Assembly: GCA_018396655.1 (NCBI GenBank)
Contig: JAGTQF010000011.1
Span: forward strand, 1-35,247
DNA length: 35,247 nt
DNA from: Candidatus Bathyarchaeota archaeon
GTDB taxonomy: Archaea; Thermoproteota; Bathyarchaeia; Bathyarchaeales; DTEX01
Direction: 5' to 3'
A program made the translations under genes and the position numbers. The notes below the pieces were generated by a model, which saw only the letters and a program-made list of their open reading frames with translations, was not told the origin of the DNA and ran no database searches. Within the stretch, counting starts at the first letter, position 1; each line of letters opens with the position of its first letter. Positions 1-8,125 of this stretch are shown here, piece by piece.

Positions 1-341
1 GCCTTCTCCAGCGCCCTCCTCCCAGTTATCCCATATAGGCTAGAATAAAATATTAAATTCTCTAAACCAGTTAAATCGTCATATAGGGCGGGGTTCTGAG
101 GGCAATAATTAATCTTAGCCCTAATCTCCGAATCCCTCACTTCGCCACCAAGCACCTCAATAGTTCCTTCATCAGGCTCAATCACACCAGCAATCATCGA
201 GATTAGGGTTGATTTTCCAGCACCATTCGGCCCGAGAAGCCCATAAACCTCGCCAAACCCAACATTAAAACTAACTTTGTCTACTGCGGTTTTATCGCCA
301 AACCTCTTTGTGAGCCCATTTACTTTAACAGCTACCCCCAT
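1..341 (-). CDS. ABC transporter ATP-binding protein, 3' part cut off by window edge
   Basis: Not in the ORF track; I read it from the minus strand. About 113 codons run from an ATG at 341 off the left edge. The protein begins MGVAVKVNGLTKRFGDKTAV, then has a Walker A motif GPNGAGKST near residue 40 and a Q-loop (YCPQ) near residue 80. The Q-loop is followed by ENLIFYSSLYGI, typical of the CcmA/DrrA/NatA type of ATPase that pairs with ABC-2 membrane subunits. The signature motif and Walker B lie outside the window. A GGAGG sits 9 nt upstream of the ATG. The gene is divergent from the M50 protease. By family it would power export of a drug, ion or polymer; the substrate cannot be told. Any permease partner would lie to the left of the window. 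Confidence 0.93.
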   Translation of the reverse strand, partial: MGVAVKVNGLTKRFGDKTAVDKVSFNVGFGEVYGLLGPNGAGKSTLISMIAGVIEPDEGTIEVLGGEVRDSEIRAKINYCPQNPALYDDLTGLENLIFYSSLYGITGRRALEK

Positions 342-493
342 CACATTTTTCCTCCAAGCTTAACGTTAATGTCCAACCGCAAAAAATAAGCTTTTAAATT
401 AGCTTCCTGAAGAATGTTTATATCGCTCACATATTTTTCTTTAATAAATCCAAAATTAAGATGAAAATTGGGGTCTCCGAGGAGTAGGCTTCG
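342..493. promoter_or_regulatory. Divergent promoter region, ABC ATPase / M50 protease
   Basis: This 152-bp A+T-rich spacer separates two divergent genes. The stretch CTTTTAAATT around 390-400 can serve as a TATA box for the minus-strand ATPase. GTTTATATCG (416-425) or TTTAATAAAT (450-459) can serve the plus-strand protease. GAGGAG at 479-484 is the protease SD, 9 nt before its TTG start. The TATA assignments are by eye. Confidence 0.4.
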
Positions 494-1609
494 TTGAAGG
501 GTGAGCTCATCTTTGCGCTTTTTATTCTAGCCTTCTGGTTAGCGGTTTATATTCTGGGTAGGATTTTGTCCTTAAAAAGATATGGGGTGGAGGTTAAGCC
601 TCTCCTCCTCAAATATAATTCCGAGGGGTTTAAGAGTCTCCTTTATAAGTTTTCCAGCCGGTGGAGGAGGGCATGGATATTTTTCTCCCATATAAGCATC
701 TTATTGGGTTTTGGGTTGATGCTCTTCGCCATAATATTTCTCTCGGGTAACCTTATTGAGTCTCTTCTTCCAGGCGGAGAAGGAGCGGTTATAACACCAA
801 TTATACCTGGATTAACGCTCAGCCTATATTGGCTCCCATATTTCTTAATCGCGGTTATTGTGGCAGTCTTCACTCATGAGGCTGCACATGGAATAATTGC
901 CTTAATCGAGGGAATAGACATAAAATCTGCCGGAGCGCTTATTCTAGCAATCTTCTTTGGGGGCTTCGTCGAGATAGACGAGGGGAAGCTAAACAATCTT
1001 CCGCAAGTATCTAGAATGAAGATTTTCTCGGCCGGCTCATCATCAAACATTTTAGGGGGATTAATAGTCTTCTTGATTCTCTCGGCCCTCTTCATTCAGA
1101 GCCCCTCAGGAATAGTTGTTCTTGAGGTTTTAGATGGTGGTCCATTAGATGCCGCTGGCATTAGAAGATGGGATGTGATATACGCCTTAAATGGCACGAT
1201 AATACGCACATACCAAGATTTGGTGGAGTTTATGTCTGGCATTAGGCCAGGTGATACGCTCATAGTTTCAACTAGTAGGGGCGTCTTCACTATAAAGATA
1301 ATCCCAAACCCGGATAACTCTGAGAGGGCCATAATTGGGATAGTCCGGCCAGTACTCCAGTATTACCCAAGTAGGCTTGGGCTGAGCCCCTTCTGGAATA
1401 TTCAAGCCTACTTAACCCTAAACTGGCTTTTCCTGATTCTCGTAAATGTTGCTGTCTTCAATATGCTCCCAATCCCACTATTAGACGGTGACAGGTTTCT
1501 TCAATGCCTTCTTGAGAGGATTGCTGGAAGTGATACCCTGAGAAAATTCCTCAATATACTATCATTGTTTCTTATGGCTGCCAATATAATTGTGGGCATG
1601 AGACCATAG
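494..1609 (+). CDS. M50 family membrane metalloprotease (site-2 protease type) with PDZ domain
   Basis: 371 residues, start TTG behind GAGGAG. Hydrophobic segments lie near residues 5-25, 65-85 and 112-135. The third carries the zinc motif HEAAH (128-132), characteristic of intramembrane M50/S2P proteases. A PDZ-like domain (about 205-272, with GGPLDAAGIRRWDVI) follows. The second conserved motif, LPIPLLDGDRF (about 325-335), supplies the aspartate zinc ligand, and the last segment is near 352-368. The family cleaves membrane-embedded substrates such as anti-sigma factors, or processes signal peptides; the archaeal substrate is unknown. All catalytic residues appear present. The gene stands ahead of the tRNA thiolase gene with a 71-bp gap, and no functional link is evident. 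Confidence 0.93.
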   Translation: MKGELIFALFILAFWLAVYILGRILSLKRYGVEVKPLLLKYNSEGFKSLLYKFSSRWRRAWIFFSHISILLGFGLMLFAIIFLSGNLIESLLPGGEGAVITPIIPGLTLSLYWLPYFLIAVIVAVFTHEAAHGIIALIEGIDIKSAGALILAIFFGGFVEIDEGKLNNLPQVSRMKIFSAGSSSNILGGLIVFLILSALFIQSPSGIVVLEVLDGGPLDAAGIRRWDVIYALNGTIIRTYQDLVEFMSGIRPGDTLIVSTSRGVFTIKIIPNPDNSERAIIGIVRPVLQYYPSRLGLSPFWNIQAYLTLNWLFLILVNVAVFNMLPIPLLDGDRFLQCLLERIAGSDTLRKFLNILSLFLMAANIIVGMRP

Positions 1610-1680
1610 AAGGGAAAACATAAATGAATTGCCACAGACAATAATTCTTTGGCATTAAAGGGGGAGAAGATAGCAAGGAT

Positions 1681-2607
1681 ATGATTAGTTGCACGGTATG
1701 CGGGGTTCGAGAAGCCTTTTATGCTAGGCTCTATTCTGGCGAGAAGCTTTGCACAAGATGCTTCTTAGAGTCAATTGAGGATAAGGTTAGAGCGGCGATA
1801 GCTAGGCATAGGATGTTTGAGTTTAACGATAGGATAGCGGTTGCGGTTTCAGGTGGAAAGGATAGTCTCAGCCTACTGCATATATTGGCGAGGATTGAAA
1901 GAGACTTTCCAAATGCCTCATTATATGCAATAACTGTTGATGAGGGGATAGAGGGCTATAGGGACGAAGCCATAGAAATAGCCTCAGAAAACTGCGAAAG
2001 ACTTGGCGTAAGACACTTCATAATATCATTTAAGGAGCTTTACGGTTACGCACTCGATGATATTGTAAAGCGTATTCGCCATCTGGAAAGCGGACTAACG
2101 CCATGCTCATACTGCGGCGTTCTTAGGAGGAGGGCTCTAAATGTATTGGCGAGGAGGATTAATGCAACCAAAATCGCTACTGCACACAACTTGGACGATG
2201 AAATACAAACGTTCATGCTCAATATAATTCATGGAGACACGTCTAGAATGTCCAGAACCGGGCCAGCGTTCGACGAGGAGTTGCCGAACTTAATTCCGAG
2301 GGTTAAACCATTATGTGAGGTTCTTGAGAAGGAGACGACGTTATATGCTTATCTTAGGGGGATAAGATTTCAGGAGAACCCATGCCCATACGCTAGTGAA
2401 GCGTTGAGAAATGATGTGCGGAATATGTTGAATAGGCTTGAGGAGAAGCATCCTGGAATAAAATACACCATATATAGGTCGGCTGAGAAGATTAGGGAAG
2501 CCCTTAGAGAGAAGATTCCAAAAATTAAGTTGAGCCGATGTAAAGTATGTGGGGAGCCAACGGTTGGCGAGATATGCCAAGTATGCCAACTACTCCAAGG
2601 CATATGA
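1681..2607 (+). CDS. tRNA 2-thiolation protein, TtuA/Ncs6 (TtcA-like PP-loop) family
   Basis: 308 residues. It has an N-terminal zinc finger (C4xxC7, C24xxC27), the PP-loop ATP site SGGKDS (57-62), the CxxC pair C142/C145 plus C235 (NPCPY) that in TtuA hold a 4Fe-4S cluster, the motif TAHNLDDEIQT near 167, and a C-terminal zinc finger (C287xxC290, C299xxC302). This order matches TtuA (2-thiouridine at tRNA position 54, a thermophile modification) and archaeal/eukaryotic Ncs6 (wobble U34). I cannot separate the two reliably, so no symbol is given. The family adenylates the uridine and takes sulfur from a ubiquitin-like carrier with a C-terminal Gly-Gly. A MoaD/ThiS-like protein is encoded at 14825-15106, but 12 kb away and beside another enzyme. 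Confidence 0.93.
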   Translation: MISCTVCGVREAFYARLYSGEKLCTRCFLESIEDKVRAAIARHRMFEFNDRIAVAVSGGKDSLSLLHILARIERDFPNASLYAITVDEGIEGYRDEAIEIASENCERLGVRHFIISFKELYGYALDDIVKRIRHLESGLTPCSYCGVLRRRALNVLARRINATKIATAHNLDDEIQTFMLNIIHGDTSRMSRTGPAFDEELPNLIPRVKPLCEVLEKETTLYAYLRGIRFQENPCPYASEALRNDVRNMLNRLEEKHPGIKYTIYRSAEKIREALREKIPKIKLSRCKVCGEPTVGEICQVCQLLQGI

Positions 2608-2685
2608 GCTTGACTGAGAGGATTTAGAAAAACTAATTTCTATGTAAATTCTAAACTAAGAGGGTTTATGGGAGGTCTACATGGG

Positions 2686-3252
2686 ATGAGCCCTAAAATT
2701 GAGAGTGCTGAGGGTGAGAGGGAAGCAATATTTAATGTTGCGAGGCTTATGCAAGTTGCTGCGAGAACTGCCCCTAAGGCGGCTGGGATAGATGATATCC
2801 TAACGCTAATTGTTTATGGAGCTGAGAAGGATGCCATAGCCGATAAAATGGAGGAGATGGGTGAGCAGAGGAAGATTGATCTTTTCAAGCGCGACGCTAA
2901 GAACGTAAGGGATTCGGAAGCCATCATTTTAATAGGCGTTCGAGGGAGCAAAAGCCTAGGACTAAATTGCGGGGCATGCGGCTACAGGAGTTGCAAGGAG
3001 TTTGAGGAGGCACAGAAAACTGCTGGACAAGACTTTATCGGCCCAACATGCCTTTTTAAGGCCCTAGACCTTGGAATAGCCATCGGCTCAGCCGTGAAGA
3101 TTGCAAGCACTCTAAACATCGACAACAGAATAATGTATCGCATTGGAACAGCAGCCCTAAAATTAAATTTAATGCCAGGAGCAACAGTCATAATGGGTAT
3201 ACCGCTATCGGCTAAGGGCAAGAACATATATTTTGATAGGAAATGGCCATAA
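2686..3252 (+). CDS. DUF2148 ferredoxin-domain protein
   Basis: 188 residues from the ATG at 2686. The ORF track begins at the ATG at 2668, but GGGAGGT at 2670-2676 is an ideal SD 9 nt before 2686, so I take the inner start (MSPKIESAEGEREA). The protein matches the DUF2148/COG4739 family: an N-terminal helical part (VARLMQVAARTAPKAAGIDD), then LNCGACGYRSCKEF, whose closely spaced cysteines resemble an Fe-S site, a further cysteine in GPTCLFKALDLG, and a conserved C-terminal part ending KGKNIYFDRKWP. The function is unknown in the literature I know; a redox or Fe-S role is inferred from the cysteines. It lies on the plus strand after the tRNA thiolase and converges on the SRP RNA gene. Confidence 0.9.
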   Translation: MSPKIESAEGEREAIFNVARLMQVAARTAPKAAGIDDILTLIVYGAEKDAIADKMEEMGEQRKIDLFKRDAKNVRDSEAIILIGVRGSKSLGLNCGACGYRSCKEFEEAQKTAGQDFIGPTCLFKALDLGIAIGSAVKIASTLNIDNRIMYRIGTAALKLNLMPGATVIMGIPLSAKGKNIYFDRKWP

Positions 3253-3299
3253 AAATCGCTCTAAAGACAAGACAGATAATCTCACTCTTACTTTTGATT

Positions 3300-3633
3300 G
3301 GACGGTGGGTCACTGAAGCTCGACGTGCAGAATCCGCAAACCCAAACCAGCCCTCCACTCATACCCGAACCCCTCTGAGCACTGGGCGTCCAGGCTTAGG
3401 TTGCTCCCTCCCGGGCCTGGCCAGGTTCGCCCGGCAAACACGGTTACACCCCTCCTACGAGGGGTGCTCCGTGACCGCCAGCCCCAGAGGACAGATACTC
3501 ATCGTTTTGGGCTGGCTGGGTCGGCGGCCTTGCACGCCTCACTTCAGCTTTCGGCCCGTCGTGTAGGGGGTTTACGGTCGAGGCCGATTGCCTCTCAGGG
3601 GACCCCTAGCCCCCCGCCTAAGACCCACCGTCC
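3300..3633 (-). ncRNA. ffs: Signal recognition particle RNA (archaeal 7S RNA)
   Basis: On the minus strand the 5' end GGACGGTGGGTC pairs perfectly with the 3' end GACCCACCGTCC, the closing helix 1 typical of archaeal SRP RNA. Helix 8, which binds SRP54, is clear at about 3384-3434: GGGCG...CGCCC encloses CCAGGCCCGGGAGGG and GAGCAACC, with a GGAG apical tetraloop of the GNAR type. Helix 6, the SRP19 site, is at about 3439-3473: CACGG...CCGTG enclosing ACCCCTC-GTAG-GAGGGGT. Length about 334 nt, usual for archaea. The block is strikingly G+C-rich against A+T-rich neighbours, as stable RNAs are in thermophiles. The 107- and 79-residue ORFs here are spurious. Exact ends could be off by a few bases. 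Confidence 0.96.
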
Positions 3634-3650
3634 AAAATAAAATTTCGTTT

Positions 3651-3663
3651 GGGTGCTAATAAA
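3651..3663 (-). promoter_or_regulatory. Probable TATA box of the SRP RNA gene
   Basis: The minus-strand reading GTTTATTAGCAC is centred about 24-26 bases before the predicted RNA 5' end at 3633, the usual distance for an archaeal TATA box. It is assigned by position only. Confidence 0.45.
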
Positions 3664-3675
3664 CTCTTTGCGCCT

Positions 3676-4956
3676 TTAAATGGCCTTTATTGTCTCCATT
3701 AGGATTGGCATTAGCATTGTTCCCCTCTCTATTGTTCCTAGGCTTCCACGCTGGCAATACCTCTCGGAGAACCTTTTTATTCCATCGCTCTTAATTTTAT
3801 CTCCGGATATCATTACTGGGACTGGTGTGTCGCTGTGCGCTTTGAGTTTGCATGGTGTTGAATGGTCCGCTGTAACGCATACAACTACATCCTCTAGGTT
3901 TATCTTATCTAGTATGCTCCCAAAGAAGTATCTGTCTATTATGGCTATCTTTTCAGCCTTAAGCATGAAATCCCCATCATGACCAGGCTCGTCCGGACCC
4001 TTGATGTGAATATAGAAGCAATCGAATTCCTCCAGTGTGCTCAATAGTTTCTCAGCTCTAATTAGGCAGTCATGTTTGAGGTCTCCGGATGGCGGTGGAA
4101 GCTCAATAAGCCGCATACCCGCTAACCTAGCGATTCCTCTTTCAACAGGCATGTCCGCTAGGCATGCAAATCTAACACCATACCACTCATTTATATTGAA
4201 GAATTTCGGTAGCGTATTGCCAGCGTCACGTGTAAGTATTACATTGGCCTTTAGTTTTCCCTCGGCTTCCCTAAGCCTATTAACCTCATGCCCATCCAAA
4301 ACCTCATGGCTCTTCCAGACAAACTCATTTACAAGCGCGGCTGAAATCCTAGCGGACTCGCTATCCTCAAGTGGAATACAGTCCTCAAGAATCATGCGGA
4401 CATCCATCTTTGCAACGCCCAGTCCAGCAACCCTCTCATACGCTGGGTCGGTGTTTGAGATTTTGCCGGATAATGGGGCTGCCTTACTCCTTATTACCAG
4501 AACACCCCTATGGCCAATAGTATTCTTAAACTCGAAATCGGCTGGATAAGACTCTAACCTAACTAGTTTGTTGACTGCCTCAGCGAGTTTAGACGCCTCT
4601 TCAGTGGTTAGGTTCCTGCCAGCCCTCCTATCAATTATAAGCCTACTCGGCCCTAGTGTTGCGAAGTTACATCTTAGCGCTAAATCGCCATCCCTCATAT
4701 TTAGACCTGAACCATATGCTTCAAGCGGCCCCCTACCAACATGATACTTGTATGGGTCGTAGCCTAAAATCGATATGACTGCAACATCGCTTTCCGGAGC
4801 TATGCCTCGACCAACAGTATACATAAGCCCGAGCCTACCAATGCTTGCTAAGAAATCCATGTTCGGCGTCTCAGCATACTCTAGAGGCGTCTTACCACTA
4901 AGCTCCTCTATTGGCAAGTCTCCCATACCATCAATAACCACGTAAATTAACTTCAA
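3676..4956 (-). CDS. apgM: 2,3-bisphosphoglycerate-independent phosphoglycerate mutase, archaeal type
   Basis: 426 residues, starting at TTG (MKLIYVVIDGMGDLP). It is an archaeal aPGAM of the alkaline-phosphatase superfamily, interconverting 3- and 2-phosphoglycerate in glycolysis/gluconeogenesis. Visible features are metal ligand D9 in VVIDGMGD, catalytic S56 in APESDVAVISILG, the family stretch VGRGPLEAYG, and C-terminal metal-binding motifs GPDEPGHDGD and TADHSTPCKLKAHSDTPVP. Length is normal for the family. The gene stands alone on the minus strand between the SRP RNA and a promoter region shared with the divergent AMP phosphorylase gene. No key residue appears to be missing. Confidence 0.96.
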   Translation of the reverse strand: MKLIYVVIDGMGDLPIEELSGKTPLEYAETPNMDFLASIGRLGLMYTVGRGIAPESDVAVISILGYDPYKYHVGRGPLEAYGSGLNMRDGDLALRCNFATLGPSRLIIDRRAGRNLTTEEASKLAEAVNKLVRLESYPADFEFKNTIGHRGVLVIRSKAAPLSGKISNTDPAYERVAGLGVAKMDVRMILEDCIPLEDSESARISAALVNEFVWKSHEVLDGHEVNRLREAEGKLKANVILTRDAGNTLPKFFNINEWYGVRFACLADMPVERGIARLAGMRLIELPPPSGDLKHDCLIRAEKLLSTLEEFDCFYIHIKGPDEPGHDGDFMLKAEKIAIIDRYFFGSILDKINLEDVVVCVTADHSTPCKLKAHSDTPVPVMISGDKIKSDGIKRFSERYCQRGSLGTIERGTMLMPILMETIKAI

Positions 4957-5080
4957 TTTCCATCAGCCCCGCTTCAGGCTCTATTATGAAAGGGTAAAGG
5001 GACACTATTAAAGTTTTTAAGTTTTAAGAACACTCTAGGAAAATGCTGTAAACCATAATATTTGTTCGGGGCGCATAGCA
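4957..5080. promoter_or_regulatory. Divergent promoter region, apgM / AMP phosphorylase
   Basis: A 124-bp spacer with an A+T-rich centre (about 5003-5027, with ATTAAAG and TTTTTAAG). It can hold TATA boxes for both directions: the plus-strand one would place transcription start near 5045-5050. No operator-like repeat was seen. Confidence 0.35.
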
Positions 5081-6631
5081 ATGAGACTTAAAGTTAGATT
5101 GCTTGACTTAGAAGCTGGCGGAAAATTCATAGTTGTTTTGAATAGGGATGATGCTGAGGATATGGGTGTTTCAGGACTAAGCCGTGTTAGGATTTCATAT
5201 GCCAACAGATGGTTGACGGCTATAGTTAATGTCGCGTTGGAGAGCGTTACAAGGGGTTATATTGGCGTATATAATGAGGTTAAGAGGTTTCTGAATTTGA
5301 GGGATGGTGATGAGGTTGATGTTGAGGCGGCGCACTTTCCACTCTCAGTCTATTATATAAGGAATAAGCTAAGCGGAAGGAAACTATCCTATGAGGAGAT
5401 ATTTGAGATAGTTAGGGATGTTGTCAGTGGTAATTTGAGCGAGATTGAGATTGCAGCATTCGTGACGGCCCTCCACACATTTGGATTGGATTTGGATGAG
5501 GCAACAAGCCTATCTATGGCTATGGTTGAGACTGGTAATAGGCTTGAGCTCAAGAAGCCCCTAATAGTTGATAAGCATTCTATAGGCGGCGTTCCTGGAG
5601 ATAAAACAACGCTTCTAGTTGTCCCAATAATTGCTGCGTCAGGATTAACGATACCTAAATCCTCCTCTAGGTCTATTACTTCCGCTGCTGGAACAGCCGA
5701 TAGAGCCGAGGTTCTTATGCCAGTCACGTTAGGCATAGAGGAGATGCGTGAGGTTGTCGAGAGGACTAATGGCTGTATTGTTTGGGGTGGGGCGTTAGAT
5801 TTGGCGCCAGCGGACGACATATTCATTAGGGTTGAGCATCCCCTGTCAATAGACCCGCTTCTACTGCCATCGATAATGAGTAAGAAGAAGGCTGTTGGCG
5901 CAAACCTCCTAGTAATTGATATACCAACTGGGAGGGGAACAAAGATAAAGACTATTGGCGAGGCGGATTTGTTGGCTAAAGACTTTATTGAGCTTGGCCG
6001 AAGGCTTGGAATAAGGGTTCAGTGCGCGGTTACGTATGGTGAGCAGCCGGTCGGCTACGCAATAGGCCCGGCCCTAGAGGCCTGGGAAGCCCTAAACACA
6101 ATAATGGGCAAGAGCCAATCATACGACTTAATAGATAAGGCGGTTCACATAGCCGGAATATTACTGGAAATGAGTGGAAAAGCTGATGGAAACGGTAGGG
6201 CAATAGCCTTAGAAATCCTAAGGTCGGGAAAAGCCGAGGAGAAGCTGCGTGAAATAATCAGCGCCCAAGGAGGGGACCCAAAAATTAAACCTGATGATAT
6301 AGTGTTGGGTTCAGAGAGGTTCACTGTGCACTCTAAGAGGGGCGGCGTAATCTTATGGATAGATAATGCATCAATAGTTGAGGCTGCTAGGCTGGCTGGC
6401 GCGCCGAGAGATAAAGGCGCGGGTGTTCTATTGCATAAGAAGATAGGTGACAAGGTTTCTGAAGGTGATGCGCTGGCAACGATATTTGCTGAAAGAGCCA
6501 GCAAGCTTGAGAGGGCCATAAGCCTCTTTGAGGAGTTTCCAGTTATAGGTGTTGGGGATAGGATGGAGATGCTAATCCACGAAGTTAAGGAGAGACCGGT
6601 GGCGAAGAGAACCTTCGTTCTTGAGCGCTAA
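5081..6631 (+). CDS. deoA: AMP phosphorylase (archaeal thymidine-phosphorylase family)
   Basis: 516 residues, close to the ~500 of archaeal AMP phosphorylases and longer than bacterial thymidine phosphorylases because of an N-terminal domain (about 1-85). Family motifs are KHSIGGVPGDKTT (about 164-176), PKSSSRSITSAAGTADRAE (about 192-210) and the C-terminal barrel-sandwich region (HKKIGDKVSEGDALATIFA). The enzyme splits AMP, CMP or UMP with phosphate to a base and ribose 1,5-bisphosphate. In archaea this feeds ribose-1,5-bisphosphate isomerase and type III RuBisCO; neither of those genes is in this window. Serine hydroxymethyltransferase follows after 45 bp on the same strand, so the two may be co-transcribed. 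Confidence 0.93.
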   Translation: MRLKVRLLDLEAGGKFIVVLNRDDAEDMGVSGLSRVRISYANRWLTAIVNVALESVTRGYIGVYNEVKRFLNLRDGDEVDVEAAHFPLSVYYIRNKLSGRKLSYEEIFEIVRDVVSGNLSEIEIAAFVTALHTFGLDLDEATSLSMAMVETGNRLELKKPLIVDKHSIGGVPGDKTTLLVVPIIAASGLTIPKSSSRSITSAAGTADRAEVLMPVTLGIEEMREVVERTNGCIVWGGALDLAPADDIFIRVEHPLSIDPLLLPSIMSKKKAVGANLLVIDIPTGRGTKIKTIGEADLLAKDFIELGRRLGIRVQCAVTYGEQPVGYAIGPALEAWEALNTIMGKSQSYDLIDKAVHIAGILLEMSGKADGNGRAIALEILRSGKAEEKLREIISAQGGDPKIKPDDIVLGSERFTVHSKRGGVILWIDNASIVEAARLAGAPRDKGAGVLLHKKIGDKVSEGDALATIFAERASKLERAISLFEEFPVIGVGDRMEMLIHEVKERPVAKRTFVLER

Positions 6632-6676
6632 AATTAAATATTCCTATATTCTTTATGGGTTTGTTAAGCTGGTGAG

Positions 6677-8032
6677 ATGATGGAAGAGTTCTTTAGGTTG
6701 GCTCTTGAGCTTATTGAGGCAAGCGAGAAGCATGAGGTATACCGTGGTGAGGAGTGTATAAACCTTATAGCGAGTGAGGGCCTAAAATCCCCGGCTGTTA
6801 GAGAGATGCTCCAGCTCACAATGGACCTTGAGAGTAGATATGCTGAGGGTGAGAATGACCTTGAGGGGCATGTGAGGAAGCGATATTATCAGGGACAAAA
6901 ATATATCACTGTTATAGAGGATCGCACAACAGACCTAATGAAAATGCTATTTAAGTGTAGCTGGGCTGATGTCCGGCTGGTCTCCGGAACCCACGCCAAC
7001 CTAGCAACATTCAAAGGCTTATCATTAACAACTAAAAGCCGGAAGATGGTTGTCGCACCATTAAGCGCCGGAGCCCACATATCCCACGACTACACAGGTT
7101 TAGCCGGGATGGTTTTGGGCTTAGAGAACATAGAGCACGCGTATGATGTTGATAGGATGAATATAGACCCAGATAATTCGGCTGAGATTATTAGGGCGGC
7201 AAAGCCCGGCATAGTAACATTCGGCGGAAGCCTATTCCTATTCCCACACCCAGTTAAAGAGCTTAGCGATGTAGCGCATGAGGTTGGCGCATACATAGTT
7301 TACGATGCAGCACACGTGCTTGGCTTAATAGCCGGGGGAATGTTCCAAGACCCACTTAGAGAGGGCGCAGACTTCATAACAGCATCAACCCACAAGACCT
7401 TTCCAGGTCCTCAGGGCGGCGTAATCCTAGCCGATAGGCGGGATGAGCGCATGGAAAAAGCCATAAAGAACGTTCAGTATGCGATTTTCCCGCTTAGCAC
7501 ATCGAACACGCATCTCGGCAGGCTTCCAGCAACTGGCATAGCGGCCCTAGAACTTAAGATATTCGGTGAGGCGCTTGCAAGGCAGACTATTAGGAATGCG
7601 CAGGTAGCTGGACAATATCTTTATGAGAATGGCCTAAAGGTTTTGGGCGAACGCTATGGCTTCACAATGTCACATCAGCTGGCAGTTGACGTCCGAGAGT
7701 ATGGTGGCGGCAGAAGGGTTTCCGAGGCCCTTGAGGAAGCAAACATAATACTGAACAGGAATCTTCTGCCATACGACAACCAGAATAACCGCGAGAACCC
7801 ATCCGGCATAAGAATAGGCTTCCAGGACGTAACTAGAAGAGGCTTCGGCGAGAGCGACATAAAATACCTATGCGACCTAATGCTTGACGTAATCAAGGGC
7901 AGGCGCAGGCCAGAAGAAGTAAGAAAAGACGTCATAGCACTAAGAAGAGAACACAGCGAAATCAAATATGGATTCCAAAGCGTAAAAGAAGCCGTGGAAT
8001 ATCTGCAGAAAAGCCTAAAAGGAGTATCATGA
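6677..8032 (+). CDS. glyA: Serine hydroxymethyltransferase, archaeal type
   Basis: 451 residues. A PLP enzyme that moves the hydroxymethyl group of serine to a pterin carrier, giving glycine. The lysine forming the Schiff base is K240 in ITASTHKTFPGPQGG. Other conserved pieces are NLIASEG near 29, SRYAEG near 53, YYQGQKYI near 70, and YDAAHVLGLIAGG near 209. GGTGAG directly precedes two adjacent ATGs (6677 and 6680), so either could be the start. The carrier could be tetrahydromethanopterin or folate; sequence inspection does not decide. The TGA stop lies 5 bp before the first copy of a 38-bp repeat. It follows the AMP phosphorylase gene on the same strand. Confidence 0.95.
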   Translation: MMEEFFRLALELIEASEKHEVYRGEECINLIASEGLKSPAVREMLQLTMDLESRYAEGENDLEGHVRKRYYQGQKYITVIEDRTTDLMKMLFKCSWADVRLVSGTHANLATFKGLSLTTKSRKMVVAPLSAGAHISHDYTGLAGMVLGLENIEHAYDVDRMNIDPDNSAEIIRAAKPGIVTFGGSLFLFPHPVKELSDVAHEVGAYIVYDAAHVLGLIAGGMFQDPLREGADFITASTHKTFPGPQGGVILADRRDERMEKAIKNVQYAIFPLSTSNTHLGRLPATGIAALELKIFGEALARQTIRNAQVAGQYLYENGLKVLGERYGFTMSHQLAVDVREYGGGRRVSEALEEANIILNRNLLPYDNQNNRENPSGIRIGFQDVTRRGFGESDIKYLCDLMLDVIKGRRRPEEVRKDVIALRREHSEIKYGFQSVKEAVEYLQKSLKGVS

Positions 8033-8037
8033 CGAAG

Positions 8038-8075
8038 GAGAGGGGAGGGAGCTAATCGAAAAGATAGGGAGGTAT
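8038..8075 (+). repeat. 38-bp direct repeat, copy 1
   Basis: Identical over 38 bp to 8670-8707 and containing GATAGGGAGGTAT. It starts 5 bp after the serine hydroxymethyltransferase stop. One frame reads RGEGANRKDREV and another GRELIEKIGRY, so it may be the remnant of a gene end. With copy 2 it brackets the DUF4258/DUF2283 pair. Confidence 0.92.
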
Positions 8076-8125
8076 TCTTCGAGCATTTTTATGAAGTCCT
8101 ACCAAAGGAGCGCTAGCATATCACG

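Noticed and set aside
3243-3640. Two plus-strand ORFs (107 and 79 residues)
   Set aside because: They lie over the minus-strand SRP RNA, have no family resemblance, and their composition follows the RNA's high G+C.
4037-4549. 170-residue plus-strand ORF opposite apgM, and similar long shadows opposite aroC, aroA, aroE, AOR and the ABC genes
   Set aside because: Each is antisense to a gene with clear family motifs and shows no recognisable motif itself.
8030-8116. Stop-codon readthrough or selenocysteine at the serine hydroxymethyltransferase TGA
   Set aside because: The protein is full length at this stop, and the in-frame extension is mostly the repeat copy, which also occurs elsewhere without this gene.
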